NCBI GenBank assembly: GCA_934376955.1
Contig: CAKRPJ010000004.1
Location: 49,546 to 113,545, forward strand
DNA from: CAKRPJ01 sp934376955
Lineage (GTDB): Bacteria > Bacillota > Clostridia > Lachnospirales > Lachnospiraceae
DNA length: 64,000 nt
Direction of reading: 5' to 3'
Of this stretch, positions 1 to 7,161 are shown piece after piece. The number at the start of each line of letters is the position of its first letter. The first letter of the stretch is position 1. Below the pieces are notes generated by a model that searched no databases, was not told the origin of the DNA, and was given only the letters and a program-made list of their open reading frames with translations. The translations under genes and the position numbers were made by a program.

Positions 1-2
1 AT

Positions 3-266
3 GGAAATGCCTTTGCAACGACCATGTGTACCGGAAATCTGAGAAGCGGTACGGAGCTTTTATCTGTGGGAATGTTAAAAAAGGAGAAAGAAAAGATAGG
101 CTCCGGACTTTCCTATTACTGGATCGATCTTGTGTTTGTAGTCGGTGCAGCAACAGGAGCCCTAATATGCAGCCGCTTTGGCGAGAGATCGATCTGGCTG
201 TGCTGTATCACACTGTTATCTGCCCTTGGATTTATCCGGCATGAAAAGAAAAACGCAGAGGTATAG
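3..266 (+). CDS. DUF1275 (YoaK-like) membrane protein, C-terminal part
   Basis: Only the last ~87 codons are in the window; the frame is open to the left edge, so the gene starts upstream. The visible part has the TTMCTGNLRSG motif typical of the DUF1275/YoaK family, followed by two hydrophobic segments (WIDLVFVVGAATGALI and WLCCITLLSALGFI) and a charged tail. These are predicted multi-pass membrane proteins of unknown function. A nested hairpin with a T-run follows the stop. The ATG at 24 is internal to the family domain and is not the start. Family assignment is from motif recognition only. Confidence 0.75.
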   Translation, partial: GNAFATTMCTGNLRSGTELLSVGMLKKEKEKIGSGLSYYWIDLVFVVGAATGALICSRFGERSIWLCCITLLSALGFIRHEKKNAEV

Positions 267-283
267 GCTATAGATAAAAAATA

Positions 284-340
284 GGGAAGCCGGGACGTTG
301 GCTGCAAGAACAAGCTAACGCCCCAGACTTCCCTTTTTAT
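284..340. terminator. Probable bidirectional terminator
   Basis: GGGAAG (284-289) pairs with CTTCCC (328-333), with inner GTT/AAC and GCT/AGC pairs, followed by TTTTT on the + strand. It separates the 3' end of the DUF1275 gene from the convergent C39-like gene. Confidence 0.7.
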
Positions 341-344
341 CTAT

Positions 345-926
345 TTATTTTTTCCTTGAAAAAAGATAGAAGCCCGGATTCCGGTTGTCTGTGTCTTTGG
401 CAAGAACCTCCGGAGCACAGTAAGAGAAGCAGCCGTCTACGCGAACCTTTCCCTGACGTCCCGGTTCCTCAAACTTACCTTCTTTTAAAGAAGGATCAAG
501 AACGCAAACACTGTCCTTATCTGCGGAGAGAAGAAGGATGTAGTGGCCACCATGAGAGAAGACGCCGGTATATCCGTCGCGGTCACCGCCGACATTGGCA
601 ATGACACTGCCGCCGTTCTTTAAGTGTCGGATCGCTGTCTGGATGCTGTTTGTAGTCGAAAAGTCCAGATCGAAAAGCTTTGCGACCTGAGGCCCTAATA
701 TTTTTAAATCTGTTCCGGGATGAAGATTTGCTTTATACTTGGCGGAAAGGGAGATTAGCTTTTTAAGAGTAATGGATTTCATGGTAAGCTGATCGACCAT
801 CATAGCGAGGCAGCAGAGCCCGCAGCCGGCTTCCTTGATAGACAGACCGTGAAATCTGCTGTCGGGAGTTGACATATCGGTGGCATAGGGAATGTTCGGG
901 TATTCCAGCTGGTTAAGATATTTCAT
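345..926 (-). CDS. C39-like (Peptidase_C39_2) cysteine peptidase-like protein
   Basis: 193 aa. The start at 926 is chosen because it has AGGAGG (complement at 933-938) six bases upstream; a longer frame to 995 has no such site. The protein resembles the C39-like papain-fold family: a Cys-rich segment GCGLCCLAMM near residue 37 supplies the likely nucleophile, GGHYILL the His, and VLDPS the Asp. No signal peptide or ABC transporter is fused, unlike bacteriocin-processing C39 peptidases, so the protein is probably intracellular or exported by another route. Substrate unknown. A good promoter lies about 95 bp upstream (1022-1050, minus strand). Confidence 0.75.
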   Translation of the reverse strand: MKYLNQLEYPNIPYATDMSTPDSRFHGLSIKEAGCGLCCLAMMVDQLTMKSITLKKLISLSAKYKANLHPGTDLKILGPQVAKLFDLDFSTTNSIQTAIRHLKNGGSVIANVGGDRDGYTGVFSHGGHYILLLSADKDSVCVLDPSLKEGKFEEPGRQGKVRVDGCFSYCAPEVLAKDTDNRNPGFYLFSRKK

Positions 927-1021
927 TTTGGACCTCCTGTGTAAATAAATGTATGATGCTGGGGTAAAAGCTTTCCGCAAGGAAAATTGCGTCAAACTTC
1001 TGACCTTGGAACCTTAATATC

Positions 1022-1050
1022 ATTATGGAAAAAATAAAGGGGATTGTCAA
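1022..1050 (-). promoter_or_regulatory. Sigma-A promoter of the C39-like gene
   Basis: On the minus strand TTGACA (complement at 1045-1050), a 17 bp spacer, then CATAAT (complement at 1022-1027). It points at the C39-like gene, giving a leader of about 90 nt. Confidence 0.65.
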
Positions 1051-1199
1051 TAAAAAATTGTCGAAACGTTTTTGTCCGGCGAATGTTTTTGTCTAAAAGA
1101 CTGGACGTACAGACTTTAGTGTGTTAAAATAATACTGATATACCGGTGGTTATCCGGTAGTATTCTGAAAAAAATCTGACGCATGAAGGGGAAGGAAAC

Positions 1200-1517
1200 A
1201 TGAATAAGAAAATTAAGACAGATGCCGTGGACCATCTATTTGAGGCGGTTCTGACTTTAGAGACACCGGAGGAGTGCTATGCATTTTTTGAGGATGTCTG
1301 CACAGTAAATGAATTGCTGTCGCTTTCTCAGCGCTACGAGGTAGCGAAGATGCTGAGAGAGAAAAAAACTTATCTGGATATTGCGGAGCGCACAGGAGCT
1401 TCAACCGCAACGATCAGCCGTGTCAATCGTTCCCTGAATTACGGAAATGACGGCTATGATATGGTCTTTAAACGTCTGGGATATCAGTACGAGGAGAATA
1501 CAAAAAAAGAAGAATAG
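1200..1517 (+). CDS. YerC/YecD-type TrpR-like transcriptional regulator
   Basis: 105 aa. The sequence NELLSLSQRYEVAKMLREKKTYLDIAERTGASTATISRVNRSLNYG is the helix-turn-helix core of the TrpR superfamily (YerC/YecD branch), and the length fits that family. It is expected to be a small cytoplasmic dimeric DNA-binding protein. GAAGGGGAAGG precedes the ATG. It stands alone, divergent from the C39-like gene, and is followed at once by a strong terminator, so it is monocistronic. No tryptophan genes are nearby, so its ligand and target genes cannot be inferred from context. Confidence 0.85.
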   Translation: MNKKIKTDAVDHLFEAVLTLETPEECYAFFEDVCTVNELLSLSQRYEVAKMLREKKTYLDIAERTGASTATISRVNRSLNYGNDGYDMVFKRLGYQYEENTKKEE

Positions 1518-1527
1518 ATAAAAAATG

Positions 1528-1565
1528 AGCCTTCCGCAGCGGAGTATTCCGGCGGAAGGCTTTTT
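1528..1565. terminator. Rho-independent terminator
   Basis: AGCCTTCCGC (1528-1537) pairs with GCGGAAGGCT (1552-1561), followed by TTTTT. It ends the TrpR-like gene; the T-rich flank on the other side may also serve the convergent MATE gene. Confidence 0.85.
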
Positions 1566-1585
1566 GCTCTATAGGAGAACAGCTT

Positions 1586-2953
1586 TTAGTTCGCTTTTTG
1601 AGCAGCTTTTAACGGCAGGATCTCTTTTTTGTATACATGACGTAAAAAGCAGGTGCTGAACAGAACCGAGAAAATCTCTGCAATCGGAAAAGCATACCAC
1701 ACGCTGTGGAGTCCGAAAAGCTTTGAAAAAATGAAAGCGACCGGAAGGAGCACCACCAGCTGGCGGAATACGGATACCCAGAGGCTCAACATTCCGTGTC
1801 CCAAAGCCTGAAACATGGAGGAGCACACGATACAATATCCGGCAAAGAGGAAGCTGATGGATATGATACGCAGGGCAGGGATGCCGATCTCCATCATTGT
1901 ATCGGAGGCATTAAAGATCAAAAGCAGTGCCCCGGGGAACAGGTTGAACACTAAGAAGCCGGCTGCCATGATGGTCATGGCATACATAATGGCGGTTTTC
2001 AGTGTTTTCATGATACGGTCGGGTTTTCCGGCTCCATAATTATAGGCAATGATCGGTACGACTCCGTTATTTAAGCCGAACACAGGCATAAATATAAAGC
2101 TCTGAAGCTTAAAATATACTCCAAATACTGCAGCGGCAGTGGAAGAAAAGGCAATCAGGATCTTATTCATACCGAAGGTCATAACGCTTCCGATCGAGGC
2201 CATGATGATAGACGGCACTCCGACGGAGTAAATATGGGTGATAATTTCCTTTTCCGGCCGAAATTCCCTGATCTTCACCGTGATCTCATTGTTTCTTGTC
2301 TGATTCAGATAATAGCCCATGCACATGGCAACGATCTGTCCGAAGACCGTAGCAAGGGCAGCACCGGCAATACCCATTTTCGGAAAGCCGAACAGACCGA
2401 AAATAAGGATCGGGTCGAATATGATATTTAAGACAGCGCCGGTGGTTTGAGTTATCATGGAATATACGGTTTTTCCTGTAGACTGTAAAAGACGCTCAAA
2501 AGCGATTTCAATGAAAAGTCCGAAAGAAAGAATGGTGCAGATCCTAAGATAAGTAGTACCATATTCCACGATCTCCGGAATGTCTGTCTGGAGCAGGAAA
2601 TAGGTTCTTGAAAACAAGGAACCGAAAATTGCAAAAACAAGGAAGCTGCAGACCGCGAGGAACAGTGCGTGTTCTGCGATCTTATTGGCTCGTTTAAAAT
2701 TGCGTTCTCCAAGACTTCTCGAGAGAGTTGCATTGATACCGACTCCGGTACCGGTTGCTACGGCGATCATCAGGTTCTGAGCCGGAAAGGCCAAAGATAC
2801 GGCAGTTAATGCATTCTCACTGATCTGTGCCACAAACATGCTGTCAATGATATTGTAGAGAGCCTGTATCAGCATGGATATCATCATGGGAATGGACATA
2901 GTAAGAATGAGCTTGTTGACGGGCATGACGCCCATCTTGTTTTCAGATGTCAT
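1586..2953 (-). CDS. MATE family multidrug/toxin exporter
   Basis: 455 aa from an ATG at 2953 preceded by GAAAGGAG. The sequence has the length and about twelve hydrophobic segments of MATE (NorM/DinF/MepA-like) antiporters; the N-terminal block MGVMPVNKLILTMSIPMM and the segment ALYNIIDSMFVAQ are typical. It would export cationic or other small molecules across the cytoplasmic membrane using a sodium or proton gradient. It is monocistronic, transcribed from a perfect-consensus promoter (3012-3040) with a 9 bp palindrome between promoter and start, so it is probably repressor-controlled. No regulator gene is adjacent. Substrate unknown. Confidence 0.9.
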   Translation of the reverse strand: MTSENKMGVMPVNKLILTMSIPMMISMLIQALYNIIDSMFVAQISENALTAVSLAFPAQNLMIAVATGTGVGINATLSRSLGERNFKRANKIAEHALFLAVCSFLVFAIFGSLFSRTYFLLQTDIPEIVEYGTTYLRICTILSFGLFIEIAFERLLQSTGKTVYSMITQTTGAVLNIIFDPILIFGLFGFPKMGIAGAALATVFGQIVAMCMGYYLNQTRNNEITVKIREFRPEKEIITHIYSVGVPSIIMASIGSVMTFGMNKILIAFSSTAAAVFGVYFKLQSFIFMPVFGLNNGVVPIIAYNYGAGKPDRIMKTLKTAIMYAMTIMAAGFLVFNLFPGALLLIFNASDTMMEIGIPALRIISISFLFAGYCIVCSSMFQALGHGMLSLWVSVFRQLVVLLPVAFIFSKLFGLHSVWYAFPIAEIFSVLFSTCFLRHVYKKEILPLKAAQKAN

Positions 2954-2976
2954 CAGATTTCTCCTTTCAAACAATA

Positions 2977-2999
2977 AGAAACACGAAAAACGTGTTTCT
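2977..2999. promoter_or_regulatory. Palindromic operator candidate before the MATE gene
   Basis: AGAAACACG (2977-2985) and CGTGTTTCT (2991-2999) form a perfect 9 bp inverted repeat with a 5 bp AAAAA centre. It lies just downstream of the predicted transcription start and 24 bp before the MATE start codon, a typical repressor position. Confidence 0.55.
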
Positions 3000-3011
3000 C
3001 AAGTAATGGAA

Positions 3012-3040
3012 ATTATAAGCGAAATAAATAAAGATGTCAA
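3012..3040 (-). promoter_or_regulatory. Perfect-consensus sigma-A promoter of the MATE gene
   Basis: On the minus strand TTGACA (complement 3035-3040), 17 bp spacer, TATAAT (complement 3012-3017). A promoter this strong ahead of an exporter normally needs repression; see the palindrome at 2977-2999. Confidence 0.85.
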
Positions 3041-3089
3041 CAATATGGCGGCAAAATATAACAGAGGCAGACAAAATCCAAGCATGGAT

Positions 3090-3118
3090 TTGACAAAATC
3101 CGCTTCGTCGATTATCAT
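3090..3118 (+). promoter_or_regulatory. Sigma-A promoter of nudC
   Basis: TTGACA (3090-3095), 17 bp spacer, TATCAT (3113-3118), about 48 bp before the nudC start. An imperfect repeat AATCC-N6-GGATT lies just before the -35 box. Confidence 0.65.
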
Positions 3119-3165
3119 GATAAAGGGTATGATTACCTGAGGATTGTGTATAAGGAGAGGAAAAA

Positions 3166-4047
3166 ATGATACAGGATATCGGAGCACATAAGTTTGATCT
3201 GTCTTATCAGCAGCCGAAGGCAGAGGATGGGGATTTTTGTCTTTTTATAAAAAACAGTAAGACGTTTCTGAAGAAAAAGGGAACAGACAGCTATGAAATT
3301 CCTAAGTTTTGTGATTTTTCGGAAGAAAAGGAGGAGTTAAAGGAGAAGGCATACTATTTGTTCTCTATCGATAATTTCCGCTATTTTTATGTGGCAGATA
3401 TCAAAAATCAGAAATTAGAAGATTATGAGCTCTGTCCAAACTCCGCCTTTCGTAAGATGTCTCCCGCTTATCAGGCCTTTGCCGGGATCACTGCGACCCA
3501 GCTTCACCGTTGGAAGGAGAGCAGAAGATTCTGCGGCCACTGCGGACATCCGACCGAGAACAGTAAAAAGGAGCGGGCGCTTGTATGTCCGGTATGCGGA
3601 CAGACAGAATATCCGAAGATCTCGCCGGCTGTTATTGTGGCAATAACTGATGGAGACCGAGTTATCTTATCACGATATCGTGTCAGCAATAATCCATACA
3701 GAGGATATGCACTGATCGCAGGCTTTGTCGAGATCGGAGAAACCTTTGAGGATACTGTCAGACGCGAGGTTATGGAGGAAGTCGGACTTAAGGTCAAAAA
3801 TATCCGTTACTATAAGAGCCAGCCGTGGGCTTTTTCGGATACGGAGATGATCGGCTTTTTTGCAGAGCTGGACGGGGATGACACGATCCGCCTGCAGGAG
3901 GATGAGCTTTCCGAAGCCGGATGGTATCATCGGGATGAGGTTCCGGATGAAACGCTTTTAAACAGCATCGGAAGTGAGTTAAAGATGGTATTTAAATATG
4001 GCAGTATGGAAAAATTCTATGAGGCCACCGGGATGAAGCCGGTATAG
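3166..4047 (+). CDS. nudC: NADH pyrophosphatase (NudC-type NUDIX hydrolase)
   Basis: 293 aa. A zinc ribbon is visible (C123-x2-C126-x14-C141-x2-C144), followed by a NUDIX box from about residue 186 (GFVEIGETFEDTVRREVMEE) and the SQPWAFS signature near residue 225, which marks the NADH pyrophosphatase branch. Members hydrolyse NADH/NAD to NMNH/NMN plus AMP, and some remove NAD caps from RNA. GGAGAGG precedes the ATG. It has its own promoter and a strong terminator, and is convergent with the lysR gene. Which activity dominates cannot be told from sequence. Confidence 0.92.
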   Translation: MIQDIGAHKFDLSYQQPKAEDGDFCLFIKNSKTFLKKKGTDSYEIPKFCDFSEEKEELKEKAYYLFSIDNFRYFYVADIKNQKLEDYELCPNSAFRKMSPAYQAFAGITATQLHRWKESRRFCGHCGHPTENSKKERALVCPVCGQTEYPKISPAVIVAITDGDRVILSRYRVSNNPYRGYALIAGFVEIGETFEDTVRREVMEEVGLKVKNIRYYKSQPWAFSDTEMIGFFAELDGDDTIRLQEDELSEAGWYHRDEVPDETLLNSIGSELKMVFKYGSMEKFYEATGMKPV

Positions 4048-4065
4048 CGGTATATAGATAGAAGA

Positions 4066-4104
4066 AAAAAACCGGGATCTCCGAAAATCAGGAGCCCGGT
4101 TTTT
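4066..4104 (+). terminator. Rho-independent terminator of nudC
   Basis: AAAAACCGGG-ATCTCC pairs with GGAG-CCCGGTTTTT around the loop GAAAATCA. The T-run is immediately followed by the first base of the dispersed repeat at 4102-4214. Confidence 0.85.
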
Positions 4105-4214
4105 AACCGAATCAAGTAAGTCCCCTACTTCAATTGCGAAAAGCAATAAGCAGTGGGTGGGGACTTGCTTGTATCAGGAGGAGTGCAAGCTCCTTCTGAT
4201 AAACTGCGGAGCAG
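4102..4214. repeat. 113 bp dispersed structured repeat, copy A
   Basis: The reverse complement of this stretch recurs at 55541-55653 with, by eye, a single substitution in 113 bp. It contains nested inverted repeats: AAGTAAGTCCCC against GGGGACTTGCTT, the inner ATTGC-GAAAA-GCAAT, and TATCAGGAGGAG against CTCCTTCTGATA. It ends exactly one base before the stop codon of the lysR gene (complement of TAG at 4215-4217). Relative to the upstream gene's 3' end it has the same orientation as copy B. No target duplication could be recognised. Confidence 0.85.
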
Positions 4215-5126
4215 CTACAGCTCCGGTTTATGAAGTGTCTTAAACTTTCTGCAAAAATCGAGAAATTCCATCAGTGTATCGGTGGCGTCCTGAGGCTGGT
4301 AGGCGAAGCCGATGACCCGCTTCGGGATCGGAACATCTAACGGAACCTCGATCAGAGTCTGCTCCTCAAGATCCTTGCGTACAAAGTCCTTGATGACACA
4401 GGAGATACCCAGACCAATTCTTGCAAATTCGATCAGAAGCGCCATATCCGTTACTTCAAGAAGCTGATTCACTTCGATCTGATGCTCGGTGAGATAGGAA
4501 TCCAGATGCTTTCGGCTCATATTGGTACGATCGAGGAGAATGATATTTCCGGTCTGGAAAATATCCGGGTTCGTTCCCTCTCTGAGAAGAAGGTTTTCCA
4601 TATAAGCCGGAGTGCAGACAAAGCCATCACTGATTTCCATAACAGGGGAAAAGATAAGACCTCGTTTTGTCTTGGGCTCCGCCACAAGTCCGATATCGAT
4701 CTTTCGGGACTCCAGCATTTCTAAGGTGTGTGCCGTGGACTGGCTCTCAATGGAAATATTTACATGGGGATATTTTTCCACAAAGCCTTTTAAATAGGGG
4801 AGAAGTACATATTTACAGAGCGTATTGCTGACCCCGATTTTTAACTGTCCGATGTGAAAGTCGTGGATACGCTTCAGCTCTTTTTCGCCTCTGTTTATGG
4901 AATCGAAGGCTGTATTAATATACTGATACAGAATATTTCCTTCTCTTGTTAACTGGACGCCGCGTGAATTTCGGTTAAAGAGCTTTGTACCAAGATTATC
5001 CTCCAGCTTACTGATGGCTTTACTGATAGCCGGTTGGCTGATATAGAGCTCTTTGGCTGCGCGGGAAATATTTCCGCAGCGGGCAACCTCAAAAAATATA
5101 CGGTATTGGGATAAATGCGGTTCCAT
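4215..5126 (-). CDS. LysR family transcriptional regulator
   Basis: 303 aa, normal for the family. The N-terminal winged helix-turn-helix is clear (ISRAAKELYISQPAISKAIS, residues ~19-38, then LGTKLFNRNSRGVQLTREG), followed by the two-lobe LysR substrate-binding domain. AGGAGG lies 8 bases before the ATG. The gene is flanked by mobile or repeated DNA: a MITE-like element 52 bp upstream of the start and the 113 bp repeat abutting the stop. Its promoter (5373-5402) lies beyond the MITE. The adjacent co-directional DUF4392 gene is a possible target, but LysR targets are usually divergent, so this is weak. Inducer unknown. Confidence 0.9.
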   Translation of the reverse strand: MEPHLSQYRIFFEVARCGNISRAAKELYISQPAISKAISKLEDNLGTKLFNRNSRGVQLTREGNILYQYINTAFDSINRGEKELKRIHDFHIGQLKIGVSNTLCKYVLLPYLKGFVEKYPHVNISIESQSTAHTLEMLESRKIDIGLVAEPKTKRGLIFSPVMEISDGFVCTPAYMENLLLREGTNPDIFQTGNIILLDRTNMSRKHLDSYLTEHQIEVNQLLEVTDMALLIEFARIGLGISCVIKDFVRKDLEEQTLIEVPLDVPIPKRVIGFAYQPQDATDTLMEFLDFCRKFKTLHKPEL

Positions 5127-5178
5127 AAATATAACCTCCTTTCATACTTGCCATACACCTCATACGGATTCATTATAT

Positions 5179-5372
5179 GATATCGGGGTCAAAAGCCCCC
5201 GATTTTGATGTCTGCGGATTGTTCCGTGCTACGCACTCCCACAATCCTATCCAATATTCGCATATCGTGGGATTGTCATCCCACTTTTATGCTCATATTG
5301 GGGCGGGTACCAAGGTCTTTCACCCACCTATGAGCAAGCTCATGTGGGTTTAGACCTTTTGACCCTGGCATC
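5179..5372. mobile_element. MITE-like element, copy 1, with 7 bp target duplication
   Basis: 194 bp, non-coding. Its ends are imperfect inverted repeats (consensus GATRYCRGGGTCAAAAG) and it is flanked on both sides by the direct repeat ATTATAT (5172-5178 and 5373-5379). The same element occurs inverted at 35009-35201 with about four differences in 194 bp. The right-hand duplication contains the -10 hexamer of the lysR promoter, so the element lies within the lysR leader. Read toward lysR it can fold into four consecutive stem-loops. No transposase is in the window; the autonomous partner is unknown. Confidence 0.85.
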
Positions 5373-5402
5373 ATTATATTGAATGCTGTGCATGTATGTC
5401 AA
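5373..5402 (-). promoter_or_regulatory. lysR promoter with -10 box inside the MITE target duplication
   Basis: On the minus strand TTGACA (complement 5397-5402), 18 bp spacer, TATAAT (complement 5373-5378). The -10 box lies within the ATTATAT duplication at the MITE edge. Transcription would start a few bases inside the element and run through it into lysR. Confidence 0.7.
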
Positions 5403-5449
5403 CAGAAAGAAGGTTATTTTTGCAAAAAATGAATTATGGTCAACGTTTA

Positions 5450-6328
5450 TCAGGCATACAGTTTTTCCTTCACCAGGTCTGAAACAGCGTGAAGGACGGA
5501 GAGGTTGTCGGATAAAGAAAGGTGGTCTACGGTTTCTGTCGGTTCTCCGGTGCAGCCGTCGACTCCTCCTGCGAGTACAACGTGGTGAAGCAGTTCTTTT
5601 TCTTCTGTGTCAGTAGGCAGGAGATAATGTCCGCTCTGTATGGAAAGGAGGGCAGAAAGTCCCCAGCCCCACCAGTTTGATACTCCGGAAGCCAGTGTGA
5701 TATCGGCAGCCTCGCTGGTGCAGATCAGATCCCCGCAGGGCACATGGGCTTCCACCTCTTTTCGGAAAGTGCCCATTCCCATCTCATTACCGCCGTCTCC
5801 GATGGATATAACAACAGCTCCGGCTTGTTTTGCTTCCGAGAGAAAGAGTGAGGAGTCTGTGACCATGGAGTCGATGATCTTTCCGCGCATATTGTGGTAA
5901 TGGCCGTCTGTTGCTTTTCCGGGGCGTTCCAGACTGATCAGATGGCTTGGGCAGAACTCCTTAATACAGCTGCGGATAAAACAGTCGGTGTCTGATTCCG
6001 GCAGCATGGCAAGCTTTGCCTTCGGGGCACGAAATGCAAGGGCCGCCTTAAGGAGAGGATAAGAGGGACTGTCGGTAACGACAAGTACCTCGACTCCTGT
6101 GTCGGTGAGAGCACGGGCCAGATTGGAGGTTCCCGATGGGCCGTCTGTCTCTCCCGTGTAAGAGTCTTCCCCTGTCTTTACAGGAAATCCTGTCAGAAGA
6201 ATGGCTTTTTTGATGTGCTTTAACGCATCTGCCGCGTCCGGAATCGGGTTTTCCGGCAGAGAACCGAGAAGTCCGCGTCCTCCCATATCCTGTTTCATGA
6301 TCTGATCCAGCTGCTGATAAAAATTCAT
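5450..6328 (-). CDS. DUF4392 protein, D-glutamate cyclase-like
   Basis: 292 aa from the ATG at 6328, which has GGAGG eight bases upstream; a longer frame to 6391 lacks one. The motif ISIGDGGNEMGMG (residues ~180-192) and the early DGPSGTSNLARAL match the DUF4392/D-glutamate cyclase C-terminal domain, which in its mammalian member converts D-glutamate to 5-oxo-D-proline. The bacterial role is unproven; turnover of D-glutamate from peptidoglycan is a reasonable inference. No partner DUF1445 domain is present here. The mRNA has a long structured leader (6329-6483). No clear terminator separates it from lysR. Confidence 0.8.
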   Translation of the reverse strand: MNFYQQLDQIMKQDMGGRGLLGSLPENPIPDAADALKHIKKAILLTGFPVKTGEDSYTGETDGPSGTSNLARALTDTGVEVLVVTDSPSYPLLKAALAFRAPKAKLAMLPESDTDCFIRSCIKEFCPSHLISLERPGKATDGHYHNMRGKIIDSMVTDSSLFLSEAKQAGAVVISIGDGGNEMGMGTFRKEVEAHVPCGDLICTSEAADITLASGVSNWWGWGLSALLSIQSGHYLLPTDTEEKELLHHVVLAGGVDGCTGEPTETVDHLSLSDNLSVLHAVSDLVKEKLYA

Positions 6329-6412
6329 TTTGTATCCTCCGTGTACATGTTCAGGCACAGGGGCATCTTTTCCAAATAAAAAAAGACCCACGTATCCTGT
6401 TGAGATTCATGG

Positions 6413-6462
6413 CTCTTATTTAAGGAGGGACTACCCGGGCAGGGGATCCCATTAAATAAAAG
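6413..6462 (-). ncRNA. Structured leader of the DUF4392 gene, candidate cis-regulatory RNA
   Basis: Read on the minus strand, CTTTTATTTAA (complement 6452-6462) pairs with TTAAATAAGAG (complement 6413-6423) as an 11 bp helix enclosing a GC-rich 28 nt domain with GGGAU/GUCCC pairing and a CCCUGCCCGGG loop. Downstream the leader has GTGGGTC followed by T7 at about 6380-6390, then ~50 nt to the start codon. It matches no riboswitch class that I recognise. Confidence 0.4.
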
Positions 6463-6489
6463 ATTTCGTTTATCTTTGTTTATACTACC

Positions 6490-6518
6490 ATACTAATAGA
6501 GGATGCGTAAAATGTCAA
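6490..6518 (-). promoter_or_regulatory. Sigma-A promoter of the DUF4392 gene
   Basis: On the minus strand TTGACA (complement 6513-6518), 17 bp spacer, TAGTAT (complement 6490-6495). Predicted leader length is about 155 nt, long for a simple 5' UTR. Confidence 0.7.
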
Positions 6519-6632
6519 TGGGTTTTGCCAGAGCATTTTGCGAAAAAGGCTTCGATATCGCGGCAAACCATAAAAGGGGTGGAAAAGAAGAAGCGCAATT
6601 GGTATAATGGGGGGAAAGGGGGGAGATATGTC

Positions 6633-6956
6633 ATGTACGACCAAAATACGATCCTTGTAGTGGGGCAGGCAAAGCCCAGCCGAGAGGATGCCATTTACAA
6701 TCTCCACGGGGAGTTTTATGTCAGTCTTGTGGTGGACCGGGAAAGCGGAAAGATCCTTGATGCAGAGTGCAATACGATCCTCTGTGTCACGAAAAACTTT
6801 GTTGCATCTATGTTCATCGGAAAGAGTATAAAAACAGACATGGAGCTTCTTGAGCGAGAGATCCGGGACAGGTACTTTGCATTAACGCAAAAACCACTTA
6901 TTGCCTGTGTCAAGGATGCACATAATCGATATATGATGGCGGCAGGACGAAAATAG
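6633..6956 (+). CDS. DUF3870 domain protein
   Basis: 107 aa. The ATG at 6633 has a GGGGGGAG purine tract upstream; the in-frame extension to 6525 is low-complexity and looks untranslated. The sequence TILVVGQAKPSREDAI and CNTILCVTKNFVASMFIGKS match the DUF3870 family of small Clostridia proteins of unknown function, often found beside catabolic genes. No signal peptide or membrane segment, so probably cytoplasmic. TATAAT at 6603-6608 may be its -10 box, but no good -35 is seen. The stop codon lies inside the loop of its own terminator. Confidence 0.75.
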   Translation: MYDQNTILVVGQAKPSREDAIYNLHGEFYVSLVVDRESGKILDAECNTILCVTKNFVASMFIGKSIKTDMELLEREIRDRYFALTQKPLIACVKDAHNRYMMAAGRK

Positions 6957-6974
6957 ATCGTCCTGCTATTTTTT
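6942..6974 (+). terminator. Terminator overlapping the DUF3870 stop codon
   Basis: GCAGGACGA and TCGTCCTGC form a perfect 9 bp stem around AAATAGA, followed by TATTTTTTG. The loop contains the TAG stop codon (6954-6956). Confidence 0.85.
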
Positions 6975-7086
6975 GCCCGAATTTTGCGAATATTCTAAAA
7001 TATAATATATTATTAAACAAAATATATGTAACAAGAAACAATTTCAATAGATGAAACAGATTATACAATAAAATGGTTAGTAATAG

Positions 7087-7119
7087 TTGACTAACTAGGG
7101 GGGGGGGTAGTGGTATAAT
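7087..7119 (+). promoter_or_regulatory. Promoter with G10 tract in an over-long spacer, possibly phase-variable
   Basis: TTGACT (7087-7092) and TATAAT (7114-7119) are separated by 21 bp, four more than optimum, and the spacer contains an uninterrupted run of ten G (7098-7107). Loss of three to five G would give a 16-18 bp spacer. The promoter faces the M28 peptidase-oligopeptide importer operon starting at 7162. Confidence 0.55.
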
Positions 7120-7161
7120 GGTCATGCAATTGCAAATTACAAAGGAAAGGGAGATGACAAT

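Noticed and set aside
5179..5372. Interpretation of the MITE as a simple intergenic terminator pair
   Set aside because: Terminal inverted repeats, perfect 7 bp duplications at two loci and about 98% identity between inverted copies show a transposed unit.
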